The translations under genes were made by a program, and so were the position numbers. A stretch of DNA of 8,434 bases from an uncultured Oscillospiraceae bacterium. Lineage in GTDB: Bacteria > Bacillota_A > Clostridia > Oscillospirales > Oscillospiraceae. The stretch lies in NCBI GenBank assembly GCA_944385265.1, contig CALWWO010000118.1, forward strand, positions 1-8,434, given 5' to 3'. The notes under the pieces were generated by a model that did no database searches, was not told the DNA's origin, and was given only the letters and a program-made list of their open reading frames with translations. Shown piece by piece: positions 1 through 6,474 of the stretch; positions within the stretch are counted from its first letter, which is position 1; each line of letters opens with the position of its first letter.

Positions 1-439
1 AATATTCATTTTCACCCAATATAAGCGGGTACACAATATTCTCCCCTAAAGGGTAAGTAATCTCGCTGTTTTCTGCTGGCTGTAAATATCCGTTTATTAC
101 AAGCTCGCCGTCGTCTGTCACAATTACCTCTTCACCTGGCTTTGCAGTTATACGCCCTATGTAAAATCCGCTGTCTATTTTGTACACTACAACATCACCG
201 GACATATACTCATTCGTCAAACGGTAGTAAAAGACCAGATCTCCCTCTCTTAATGCAGGAGCCATCGCGTCGTTTTTAACGGTGTAGAAACCAAAAACTC
301 CTACAAAAATGATCCAAGCTATAGCCAAAATGAAAGCCAGCTTCAAAAATATACCTGTCCAAAGTCTCTGCGTCTCAAGTTTTTGCAGGCGCAAGCATAT
401 GACTTTTTCTGTTGACGGTCTTCCATTCAAATTATTCAT
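1..439 (-). CDS. Signal peptidase I-like (S26) membrane protein lacking the catalytic dyad, SipA-like; 3' end outside window
   Basis: The first 146 residues are visible and the C-terminus lies beyond the left edge. After a basic N-terminus there is one hydrophobic segment (about residues 29-52), then the S26 core. Box B reads NDAMAPALREGD (56-67), a GDVVVY strand follows (81-86), and box D reads YIGRITAKPGEEV (93-105), then a GELVINGY strand (111-118). In active signal peptidase I enzymes the residue before the box B Met is the nucleophile Ser; here it is Ala58. The general-base Lys before the box D Arg is Gly95 here. This is the same pair of positions altered in streptococcal SipA, an inactive homologue needed for pilus assembly. 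The ATG at 439 overlaps the end of the upstream small gene by 8 nt, so the two are probably translationally coupled. The family fold is clear. A pilus or surface-assembly role is inference, because no pilin or sortase gene is in view. Confidence 0.8.
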   Translation of the reverse strand, partial: MNNLNGRPSTEKVICLRLQKLETQRLWTGIFLKLAFILAIAWIIFVGVFGFYTVKNDAMAPALREGDLVFYYRLTNEYMSGDVVVYKIDSGFYIGRITAKPGEEVIVTDDGELVINGYLQPAENSEITYPLGENIVYPLILGENEY

Positions 440-755
440 CGCTAACGTTCTCCGGTATGCCTTCGCTTTTGAGTTGGAGAATTGCACTTTTCTGTCCTGT
501 AAGCACAGTCTTGTACTCTTCAAGCAACGTTCTGTACTTGATCTCCTGCGCAATATACAATTTGTGGTACATCTCATCAAGGCTTTTAAGCTTCGACCAC
601 ACGTCAAGCTCATCTACGCCAAGCAACGCCTTTTTAAACTTCAAATTCTCAAGCATGCCGGCTATTTCGTCCAAGTATCTGTCATTATTTATTTTTGTAC
701 GTCGTCTTTTTGCTTTACCGTTTATAGAACGTTTGCTCGCTGTAAATGATGACAT
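432..755 (-). CDS. Small charged coiled-coil protein, possibly DivIVA-like, upstream of SipA-like gene
   Basis: This is a 107-aa soluble protein with no signal peptide or membrane segment. Its N-terminus is basic (KAKRRRTK, about 14-21). A heptad-like, Lys/Glu/Leu-rich helical region fills most of the rest. Residues about 40-67 (FKKALLGVDELDVWSKL and following) resemble the start of the DivIVA domain, where a GYDxxEVDxFL-type turn precedes a coiled coil, but the match is partial. The start is well supported: a GGGAGG ribosome binding site lies about 763-769 and the ATG is at 755. The stop overlaps the ATG of the inactive signal-peptidase-like gene, which indicates co-translation and perhaps a shared complex. 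I do not recognise a named family with certainty. It could be a cytoplasmic scaffold or adaptor for a surface-assembly machine. Confidence 0.75.
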   Translation of the reverse strand: MSSFTASKRSINGKAKRRRTKINNDRYLDEIAGMLENLKFKKALLGVDELDVWSKLKSLDEMYHKLYIAQEIKYRTLLEEYKTVLTGQKSAILQLKSEGIPENVSDE

Positions 756-854
756 AAGCGCCGCCTCCCTTTAATTTAAGCGTTAAAAGTTCGGACGATT
801 TTAAAAATCGCGCCGCCACATTTTTGACTCGCAGCAGCACGATTATATATCTCT
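756..854. other. Short intergenic gap with weak promoter-like and dyad elements
   Basis: This gap separates the PK_C gene from the small coiled-coil gene, both leftward. A TATAAT reads leftward at 842-847, but no good -35 hexamer stands 16-19 bases upstream. A 15-base near-palindrome (arms CGATTTT and AAAATCG around one base) lies at 796-810 with no T-tract on either side, so it is not a convincing terminator. The SipA-like pair could have its own weak promoter here or be read through from the operon upstream. Confidence 0.3.
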
Positions 855-1400
855 CTACTTAATCGGCTTGCATATTATCTCGTCTATTTTTGTATCAAAG
901 ATACGGCTTGCGTGAGATGCACGCAGTATGACGGCAGTATCCGCACCTCGACCCGTGCCGGCAACGGCGATGACCGGCTCATCAACTGGGATATAACCGC
1001 CGTCCGCAGCCATTGCCGCGATCTCTACCACAACCTTCATCCCTTCACAAAACAGCTTGAGTGCGGCAGCCATTATCTCAGCTTCGCCGGCGCCTTTGAA
1101 GCGATTCGATATTGCGCGCTCCACCCCGCTGAAAATATGCGTTGCAGTGCATATTTCGATACCGCGATCCTCTATCTCCTTGAATTTTTCGCGCGGCATA
1201 TGGTTTTCACCCGGGGTCTTTGTCCCGTACGAGTGCGTAACGCAGACAAAATTCAAGCCTGTTCCGTCTGGTATACGGTCAGCCGTATAGCCTGTCGTAG
1301 TAGCAAACACAATATACTTTATCCCGCGTTCATGTGCCGCTTTTATTGCCAGTGCGATCGTTTTTTCAGTGTTTTCAATTCCAGTTTTCTCAAAATACAT
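855..1400 (-). CDS. Stand-alone pyruvate kinase C-terminal (PK_C, alpha/beta) domain protein
   Basis: The protein is 181 aa and corresponds to the C-terminal alpha/beta domain of pyruvate kinase, without the catalytic TIM barrel. The N-terminus (MYFEKTGIENTEKT) and the Rossmann-like core with FATTTGYTA (32-40), CVTHSYG (53-59), GEAEIMA (105-111) and GTGRGADTA (148-156) fit a family of free-standing PK_C proteins found in bacteria and archaea. The conserved C-terminal KIDEIICKP is present. Their biochemical role is not established, and a small-ligand sensing or binding function is only a guess from the fold. I start it at the ATG at 1400 because GGAGG lies 8 nt upstream. An in-frame ATG at 1418 overlaps the preceding stop as TAATG, but it would place that GGAGG inside the coding sequence. 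It is the last gene of the tight leftward operon. Confidence 0.85.
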   Translation of the reverse strand: MYFEKTGIENTEKTIALAIKAAHERGIKYIVFATTTGYTADRIPDGTGLNFVCVTHSYGTKTPGENHMPREKFKEIEDRGIEICTATHIFSGVERAISNRFKGAGEAEIMAAALKLFCEGMKVVVEIAAMAADGGYIPVDEPVIAVAGTGRGADTAVILRASHASRIFDTKIDEIICKPIK

Positions 1401-1417
1401 CTCAGTTACCTCCGTCA

Positions 1418-2218
1418 TTATTTAATATCAAACGCTTTTGTGAACTCATTATACACTTTCAAAATATCTGTATCCTTCATTACGTCTATAGCATAGCTGC
1501 GGATATCTTCCGGTATACCAAAATACGGTTCAGATATCGCGCCGGCAATACAGGCAATAGTATCAGAATCCCCGCCTATCGAGATGGCGTTTCTTATTGC
1601 ATCCTCAAAATCTTTTGCTTCAAAAAACGCTTCCATCGCCTGAGGGACGCTCCCTTGGCAACTGACGTCAAACGAATAATCGGATTTTATTTCATCAAGT
1701 GAAAAATCGATGTTATAGTATTTCTCCTCAACATATGCCCTTATCTCGTTCTGGCTTTTCCCGTGCAGCGCCATGTAAACTGCTGCAGCAACAGCACGAG
1801 CGCCCTTTATCCCCTCCGGATGATTATGGGTCACTTTGGCTGACGTTTCACCTAAAAGTTCAGCCTCTTCAAGGCTGTCCGCTGCATATGCTACAGGCGA
1901 TACCCGCATTGCAGATCCGTTTCCGTAGCTGTAATACGGCTTTGGATCCTCTGCTAGCAGCCACCTCTCAAACCGCCCGCCATACCCCGCTGCGAGATAT
2001 TTCCTTCCTAACAAGCGCATCGAGTTTACAACAGCCCTCTCAAATAATACAATGTCTTTATTTTGCGTATATGCAATACATGCTTCCGCTACTGCCGCCG
2101 TCATAACAGAGTCGTCTGTAAATCTGCTTAAAGGACCGAAAAGCTCGATATCTTTTGATTTGACATTATTAAATTCGTAAGGCGAACCCGCGATATCACC
2201 GATGATTGCTCCAAGCAT
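1418..2218 (-). CDS. ADP-ribosylglycohydrolase family protein (DraG/ARH-like)
   Basis: This is a 266-aa all-helical DraG/ARH-type hydrolase, expected to cleave ADP-ribose from proteins or small molecules with a binuclear Mg2+ site in the cytoplasm. The family signatures are all present: an N-terminal GAIIGDIAGSPYEF (3-16), the metal-binding FTDDS (33-37), GNGSAMR (99-105), a THNHPEG loop (130-136), and the second metal motif GGDSDT (215-220). Length is typical of bacterial members. The start is taken at the ATG at 2218: AAAGGAGG stands 7 nt upstream and the protein then begins exactly at the conserved N-terminus. A longer frame back to 2263 would read through the end of the PHP gene. The upstream stop codon is one base from this ATG and the downstream gene follows immediately, so it sits in the middle of an operon. 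The physiological substrate is unknown, and no partner ADP-ribosyltransferase is in the window. Confidence 0.9.
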   Translation of the reverse strand: MLGAIIGDIAGSPYEFNNVKSKDIELFGPLSRFTDDSVMTAAVAEACIAYTQNKDIVLFERAVVNSMRLLGRKYLAAGYGGRFERWLLAEDPKPYYSYGNGSAMRVSPVAYAADSLEEAELLGETSAKVTHNHPEGIKGARAVAAAVYMALHGKSQNEIRAYVEEKYYNIDFSLDEIKSDYSFDVSCQGSVPQAMEAFFEAKDFEDAIRNAISIGGDSDTIACIAGAISEPYFGIPEDIRSYAIDVMKDTDILKVYNEFTKAFDIK

Positions 2219-2219
2219 A

Positions 2220-3053
2220 TCACCGCCTCCTTTTAAGCATGTCCAAATACTCATCCGGCACATTCATAGCGCCCATTCCAACGCCCAGCTTGATATCGGG
2301 CTTTATACTGCCGTGATAATCACTGCCGCCGGTTTTAAGCAAAGACATATAGTCGGCAATCGACGACAAAAAAGCTGACTGCTCGTCGGAATATTTTGGG
2401 TATATAACCTCCATCCCCTCGGCTCCCATGTCTTTAGCCGTTTTCAAAAACTTTTTTAAATCCTCATTATCAAATCTATACTGGAGCGGGTGCGCTATAA
2501 CAGCAATGCCGCCCGCCTCTCTTATTACGTCTATCGTACGCTGAAGAGGCAGATATTTTCTCGGCAAAAAATACGGTCGCCCTTTTGCAAGAAATTCACT
2601 AAACGCCTGCGCAACAGAGTTTACATACCCTTTTTCAAGCAAGCATTCTGCAATATGCGGTCTACCTATCACAGTATCAGGGTGCTTTGCTTTAAGCTCT
2701 TCAATCGATATATCGTATCCGTCGCTTGCGAGCTTTTCGATTATTTTTTCGTTTCTTGCGTTCCTGTCGTTTATCACCCAATCCAGCACCGGCTGCAATT
2801 TTGCAGACGCGTAGTCTATATAGTACCCCAAAATGTGGATATCATGTCCGGCATATTCCGTAGATATCTCGATTCCCGGCACGACCTCGACCCTGTGCTC
2901 TTTACCGGCTGCCATTGCGCTGTCTATACCTTCAACCGTGTCATGATCTGTTATTGCAATAGCTGAAAGCCCGATAGCGGCAGCCTTTTCCACTACCTCT
3001 GCCGGCGTATCGCTTCCGTCGGACGCCGTAGTATGGACATGCAGGTCTATCAT
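2220..3053 (-). CDS. PHP-domain metal-dependent phosphoesterase (TrpH/YciV/RNase AM-like)
   Basis: This 277-aa protein has the complete PHP motif set: HVHTTASDGS (5-14), TDHDT (35-39), GIEIS (60-64), GRPHIA (130-135), IAHP (186-189) and GGSDYHG (242-248). The His and Asp residues of these motifs normally bind a tri-metal cluster. Short PHP proteins of this TrpH/YciV group include 3',5'-nucleotide bisphosphate phosphatases and 5'-3' exonucleases on short RNA or DNA (RNase AM), so nucleotide or RNA-end metabolism is the likely field. The exact substrate cannot be read from sequence. Its ATG overlaps the stop of the DUF523 gene as ATGA, a classic coupling arrangement with only a weak GGAAAAG-type ribosome binding site of its own. 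The next gene starts one base after its stop. Confidence 0.9.
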   Translation of the reverse strand: MIDLHVHTTASDGSDTPAEVVEKAAAIGLSAIAITDHDTVEGIDSAMAAGKEHRVEVVPGIEISTEYAGHDIHILGYYIDYASAKLQPVLDWVINDRNARNEKIIEKLASDGYDISIEELKAKHPDTVIGRPHIAECLLEKGYVNSVAQAFSEFLAKGRPYFLPRKYLPLQRTIDVIREAGGIAVIAHPLQYRFDNEDLKKFLKTAKDMGAEGMEVIYPKYSDEQSAFLSSIADYMSLLKTGGSDYHGSIKPDIKLGVGMGAMNVPDEYLDMLKRRR

Positions 3054-3502
3054 TTCTTTTCCAGCTCCTCAATAATTGAATAGATTTCCGATTCTCCAAA
3101 AACCTTTATACCGTTTTTTGAAAGCAATTCTGCCGTTACGCCGTGCCCCTTCCTAAGCGTGCCGGAAAAGGTTCCGTCATACACTTCTCCGAATCCGCAT
3201 GAGGGACTGCGTTCCTTCAAAACAGCAAACTTACAGTTGAAAAGAGACGCAAGGTACAGCGTTTCTTCAGCTCCCTTTATATACTCTGCCGTAACGTCTC
3301 CCCCACCTTTGGTCACGACTTTATCTCCCCGTCGTTCCGCCGACGCTCTCGGCGTAGCAAGCCCGCCGAATATCTCCGGGCACACCGCTATCAAATTGTA
3401 CTTTTCTTTCAATTTTATGATTTCTTTCCGAGGCTTGCTCTGCCCGTCATACCGGCAGCACATCCCCAAAAGGCAGGCACTCACTATAATATTCACATTC
3501 AA
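3050..3502 (-). CDS. DUF523 family protein, TudS-like Fe-S thiouracil desulfidase candidate
   Basis: This 150-aa protein belongs to DUF523 (YbbK). The family hallmarks are SACLLGMCCRYDG (8-20), AVCPEIFGGLATPR (39-52) and ERSPSCG (97-103). A characterised member, TudS, uses three Cys to hold a [4Fe-4S] cluster and removes sulfur from 2-thiouracil; the equivalent Cys here are probably Cys10, Cys41 and Cys102. Cys15, Cys16 and Cys90 are extra. The start appears to be TTG at 3502, since no in-frame ATG precedes the conserved N-terminus. GGCGGG or GGAAGG upstream (about 3512-3521) would be the ribosome binding site, and GTG at 3496 is an alternative. It is first in the leftward operon and its stop overlaps the PHP start. 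Desulfidase activity is inferred from the family. Confidence 0.88.
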   Translation of the reverse strand: MNVNIIVSACLLGMCCRYDGQSKPRKEIIKLKEKYNLIAVCPEIFGGLATPRASAERRGDKVVTKGGGDVTAEYIKGAEETLYLASLFNCKFAVLKERSPSCGFGEVYDGTFSGTLRKGHGVTAELLSKNGIKVFGESEIYSIIEELEKK

Positions 3503-3557
3503 ATCTGCTATCCCGCCTTCCGCAACTATAGGATATCATTGCTAACTGTTAATACAC

Positions 3558-3586
3558 ATTATATACCAGGCTGGAAATAATTTCCA
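3558..3586 (-). promoter_or_regulatory. Sigma-A-type promoter of the DUF523-PHP-ARH-PK_C operon
   Basis: Read leftward, TGGAAA (3586-3581, 4/6 to the -35 consensus) is followed by a 17-base spacer and a perfect TATAAT (3563-3558). The start point would be near 3551, giving a leader of about 50 bases before the TTG start of the DUF523 gene. The site lies in the AT-rich divergent gap shared with the cls promoter. Confidence 0.55.
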
Positions 3587-3635
3587 CATTTTTTAAAATC
3601 TTTTTTCAAAATATAAAATTAAAATATTTTTGCCG

Positions 3636-3664
3636 TTGAAGTCCTGACTTATATATGGTAGTAT
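3636..3664 (+). promoter_or_regulatory. Candidate promoter of cls
   Basis: TTGAAG (3636-3641), a 17-base spacer and TAGTAT (3659-3664) form a plausible rightward promoter with a start near 3671. A better -10 match, TATACT at 3664-3669, is too far from that -35. The region is very AT-rich, so chance matches are likely. Confidence 0.35.
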
Positions 3665-3670
3665 ATACTA
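3659..3670. repeat. 12-base perfect palindrome overlapping the cls promoter
   Basis: TAGTATATACTA is its own reverse complement and covers the proposed -10 of cls. It could be an operator for a dimeric repressor, but low-complexity AT DNA gives such palindromes by chance. Confidence 0.3.
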
Positions 3671-3726
3671 ATATAGTTAAAATCTAGATTTCAATACAAT
3701 ATCTGTTATTCAAGGAGTAGTGCGGT

Positions 3727-5262
3727 ATGCATAAGAGATGGTCAAGAGTTATTTTTTCCAGCCGCAGTATAAATATCATACTGCTGGTATTACAGTTTTC
3801 TTTTCTCTTTTTCATGTTAATTACAAGCAGCGAATATTCTAAATTTATACGCCTCTTTCTCTCTCTGCTCAGTATATGCGTCGCACTGCATATAGCTATC
3901 AGAAGTGATAAGGGGGCATATAAAACGCCATGGATGATCCTTGTGCTTCTTTTCCCGATATTCGGCGGGCTTTTTTACTTAATGTTCAATTTCCAGAGCG
4001 CCACAAGGATTTTCCGCAAAAAAATAAAAATCATCAACTCCCATTCGCGAGAACTGTTTTTGCAGCCTGAAAACTACTTTCAGGAAATTGTTGCAGAAAT
4101 ACCGGAATATGCGCCGCAAATCGGATATCTTCAAAATTATGCCGGATATCCTATATACAAAAATACAGAGACAAAATATCTCTCTCCGGCTGAGGTAAAA
4201 TTTGAATATATGATGCAGGAGCTTAAAAAGGCCGAAAAGTATATATTTTTAGAGTATTTTATAATTAAAGAGGGCATAATGTGGAATTCCATCCTTGAAG
4301 TGTTGAAAGAGAAAGCTGCCGCAGGCATCGACGTCCGCGTCATATACGACGACATGGGCTGCTTCTTTTATCTAAAAGACTACTACGCGCACGAGCTTTC
4401 CAGATACGGTATAAAATGCGTTGCCTTTAACCCGTTCCGACCGTTTTTGACAGTAAAACAAAATAACCGCGACCATAGAAAGATCGCGGTTATTGATGGC
4501 AAGGTCGCCTTCACAGGCGGCATAAACCTTGCAGACGAATATATGAATGTGTACGAGGATCAGCGATATTGGAAAGACGCTTCAGTCATGATACGTGGAG
4601 AAGCCGCATGGAGCTTTACCCTTATGTTCCTTCAGATGTGGACCCTTTCCACCAATATAAAGGAGGATTACGAGGCGTTTTACCCGTGGGCGGAAGAGCC
4701 GTGCCCTATAAAAGCAGAGGGGTACGTTCTGCCGTATGCAGACAGTCCAATGGATAAAGAAAACGTCGGCGCAAACGTGTATCTACAAATTATAAACAAT
4801 GCGCAGAGATATGTATATATTACAACGCCGTACCTCATTATCGACGATAGTATCATAAACGCGCTGTCGCTGGCTGCGAAAAGCGGCGTCGACGTGAGGA
4901 TCACCACCCCGCACCAGTCGGACAGCTTCCTTGTACATATGACAACGCGTTCCTACTACCGCGATCTTATTGAAGCCGGCGTAAAAATATACGAGTACTC
5001 GCGCGGCATTATACACGCGAAGACATTTATAGCCGACGATGTCGTCGGTACCGTCGGCACGACAAATCTCGATTTCAGAAGTCTGTATCTGCATTTTGAA
5101 TGCGGCGCATGGATGTATGGTACGCGCGCAGTCAAAGAGCTGAAAGAGGACTTTTTAGATGTTTTGAACTGGTGTAAGGAGCTGACTGCCGAGGACTGCA
5201 ATACCAATCTGTTCATAAAAATGTTCCAGGGGATACTCCGTCTCTTTGCCCCGCTTATGTGA
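3727..5262 (+). CDS. cls: Cardiolipin synthase (phospholipase D superfamily)
   Basis: This 511-aa membrane enzyme should condense two phosphatidylglycerols to cardiolipin plus glycerol at the cytoplasmic membrane. Three hydrophobic stretches lie near residues 14-32, 40-58 and 67-87. The third, with FPIFGGLFYLMF, is the typical PLDc_N segment. Two catalytic HxKxxxxD motifs follow: His250, Lys252, Asp257 (HRKIAVID, then GKVAFTGGINLADEY) and His430, Lys432, Asp437 (HAKTFIAD, then GTVGTTNLDFRS). Length and order match bacterial Cls, so it looks intact. AAGGAG at 3712-3717 stands 9 bases before the ATG. It is transcribed alone, divergent from the DUF523 operon and convergent with the thioesterase. 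I do not separate between ClsA- and ClsB-type names. Confidence 0.93.
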   Translation: MHKRWSRVIFSSRSINIILLVLQFSFLFFMLITSSEYSKFIRLFLSLLSICVALHIAIRSDKGAYKTPWMILVLLFPIFGGLFYLMFNFQSATRIFRKKIKIINSHSRELFLQPENYFQEIVAEIPEYAPQIGYLQNYAGYPIYKNTETKYLSPAEVKFEYMMQELKKAEKYIFLEYFIIKEGIMWNSILEVLKEKAAAGIDVRVIYDDMGCFFYLKDYYAHELSRYGIKCVAFNPFRPFLTVKQNNRDHRKIAVIDGKVAFTGGINLADEYMNVYEDQRYWKDASVMIRGEAAWSFTLMFLQMWTLSTNIKEDYEAFYPWAEEPCPIKAEGYVLPYADSPMDKENVGANVYLQIINNAQRYVYITTPYLIIDDSIINALSLAAKSGVDVRITTPHQSDSFLVHMTTRSYYRDLIEAGVKIYEYSRGIIHAKTFIADDVVGTVGTTNLDFRSLYLHFECGAWMYGTRAVKELKEDFLDVLNWCKELTAEDCNTNLFIKMFQGILRLFAPLM

Positions 5263-5293
5263 TATGATTGAACGTGTAATACAAGTAGATGTG

Positions 5294-5331
5294 ATTTTGC
5301 CCGGCTTCGCATAAGCAGAGCCGGGCAAAAT
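5294..5331. repeat. 13-bp perfect inverted repeat between convergent genes, T-tract on the wrong side
   Basis: Arms ATTTTGCCCGGCT (5294-5306) and AGCCGGGCAAAAT (5319-5331) pair perfectly around a 12-base loop. Its place between the ends of cls and the thioesterase gene suggests a bidirectional terminator. However, on both strands the Ts precede the GC-rich stem and As follow it, the reverse of an intrinsic terminator, so termination efficiency is doubtful. The hairpin could instead protect transcript 3' ends. Confidence 0.6.
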
Positions 5332-5347
5332 ATGCGCCAGCGCTGTA

Positions 5348-5797
5348 TTAAAATCCTGCGGCGTAGTATGTCGCTACTCCGCTTGCAACGATACCGCTTT
5401 TCCCGCTTATCTTTACCTCGCCTCTCGCTCTTATAAGCGTTGAGCCGCACGAAACTATATAGGCTTTTACTACGATAGGTTCATTTATCGGGATCTGCCT
5501 TATGTAGTCTACGCTCATATTCACCGTCGGAGCGAGATGACCGGAATTATAATATCTCACAAGCATGCCCATAGCATTGTCAAGCATCGCCGCTGTAATC
5601 CCGCCGTGCAATATGCCCACGGGATTGCGCATCCACGGCTTTGTGGTGAACATCACGCTCATTGATTTTTCCTCGCTGTTGCACGATACAAAAACCGGAT
5701 TCATCATACCGATAATACTTTCGGATAAATTTTTCTTCATCTGATCTATTATTTCGCGCAGCGATTTCTCCTGCTCGATCTGCTCTTTGCTGACCAT
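5348..5797 (-). CDS. Hotdog-fold acyl-CoA thioesterase family protein (PaaI-like)
   Basis: This 149-aa protein fits the single-hotdog PaaI/YbgC-like thioesterase families. A helical N-terminus (1-32) precedes the hotdog domain with NPVGILHGGITAAMLDNAMG (58-77). The HGG turn (64-66) and Asp73 correspond to residues that position the acyl-thioester and the attacking water. The later strands PTVNMSVDYIRQI and STLIRARGEV complete the fold. It probably acts on acyl-CoA in the cytoplasm, most likely as a multimer; the acyl specificity cannot be told. A GGGTGG-type ribosome binding site lies 7 bases before the ATG at 5797. It follows yfcE by 12 bases and is probably co-transcribed with it, though no functional link between the two is obvious. 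Confidence 0.85.
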   Translation of the reverse strand: MVSKEQIEQEKSLREIIDQMKKNLSESIIGMMNPVFVSCNSEEKSMSVMFTTKPWMRNPVGILHGGITAAMLDNAMGMLVRYYNSGHLAPTVNMSVDYIRQIPINEPIVVKAYIVSCGSTLIRARGEVKISGKSGIVASGVATYYAAGF

Positions 5798-5809
5798 ATT
5801 TCATCCACC

Positions 5810-6352
5810 CTATAACTCGTATTTTTTATAGCAATTTCCGTCCAAATCGAACCATTTTAAATCGCTATCCTCAAGTATCATATAGCTGTTTGGGCTACTC
5901 TCCTTGGGGATAGACACAGAGCCCGGGTTTACATACATACAGTCGCCCACCGGCTCGCACGCCGGCACATGCGTATGACCGTGCATCAATATATCGCCGC
6001 TGTGCAGCTTCGGCATATTTTCTTTATTATAAACATGCCCGTGCGTAATATAAATCATGCGACCGCCGTGATAAATTATCGCATAATCGGCGAGTATTGG
6101 GAATTTCAAAACCATTTGGTCCACTTCCGCGTCGCAGTTACCGCGAACGCACAGTATATCATTCGCCATATCGTTTAACATATCCGCAACGGCAGGCGGA
6201 TCATATTCCACCGGCAGCGCATTTCGCGGACCGTGATAAAGTATATCGCCGAGCAGCACCAGCTTCTCAGCGTTTTCTTTTTTATAAGCTTCAAGAAGCT
6301 TGCGGCAGTAAAAAGCCGAGCCGTGAATATCTGAGGCAATCATTATTTTCAT
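5810..6352 (-). CDS. yfcE: YfcE-type metallophosphoesterase (phosphodiesterase)
   Basis: This 180-aa calcineurin-like phosphodiesterase closely resembles E. coli YfcE, a Mn2+-dependent enzyme active on artificial phosphodiester substrates whose natural substrate is unsettled. All metal-binding motifs are visible: SDIHG (7-11; Asp8, His10), LGD (34-36; Asp36), RGNCD (70-74; Asn72), THGH (103-106) and HGHTH (124-128). The YfcE-specific stretches HGPRNALP (40-47), DAEVDQM (74-80) and VNPGSVSIPK (141-150) separate it from the related MJ0936 group. AGGAG stands 8 bases before the ATG at 6352. It heads a two-gene leftward unit with the thioesterase, served by the promoter at 6435-6463. Confidence 0.93.
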   Translation of the reverse strand: MKIMIASDIHGSAFYCRKLLEAYKKENAEKLVLLGDILYHGPRNALPVEYDPPAVADMLNDMANDILCVRGNCDAEVDQMVLKFPILADYAIIYHGGRMIYITHGHVYNKENMPKLHSGDILMHGHTHVPACEPVGDCMYVNPGSVSIPKESSPNSYMILEDSDLKWFDLDGNCYKKYEL

Positions 6353-6434
6353 AATACATTCTCCTATATGCAGTGTATTGCTGTATTGCTTTCGCGCCGT
6401 TTTTACCGGGCGGGAATGATAAGCATTCTTTGGT

Positions 6435-6463
6435 ATTATACATCATTTGCCCTAGATTGTCAC
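6435..6463 (-). promoter_or_regulatory. Strong sigma-A-type promoter of yfcE-thioesterase unit
   Basis: Read leftward, GTGACA (6463-6458, 5/6 to consensus), exactly 17 bases, then perfect TATAAT (6440-6435). The start should fall near 6428, leaving a leader of about 75 bases before yfcE. That leader holds an 8-base tandem direct repeat, TGTATTGC on the plus strand (6374-6381 and 6382-6389). The promoter begins only 12 bases beyond the end of sigG, so yfcE can be expressed independently of sporulation. Confidence 0.7.
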
Positions 6464-6474
6464 TACTTTAGCCT

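Noticed and set aside
309..774. Two overlapping rightward open frames of 146 and 120 codons
   Set aside because: They lie antisense to the SipA-like and coiled-coil genes, lack good ribosome binding sites and encode Cys/Phe/Ser-rich low-complexity protein typical of shadow frames.
796..810. Near-palindrome CGATTTT/AAAATCG as a terminator
   Set aside because: There is no room for a hairpin loop without losing most of the stem, and no T-tract follows on either strand.
912..2106. Several rightward open frames opposite the PK_C and ADP-ribosylglycohydrolase genes
   Set aside because: The leftward frames carry clear family motifs and strong ribosome binding sites; the opposite frames show no recognisable domain.
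2219..2263. N-terminal extension of the ADP-ribosylglycohydrolase to an upstream ATG
   Set aside because: The extra 15 residues are out-of-frame reading of the PHP gene end and include the real ribosome binding site.
4956..5450. Leftward 164-codon open frame across the end of cls
   Set aside because: It is antisense to the second HKD motif of cls and out of frame with the thioesterase; composition is Arg/Ser-rich shadow type.
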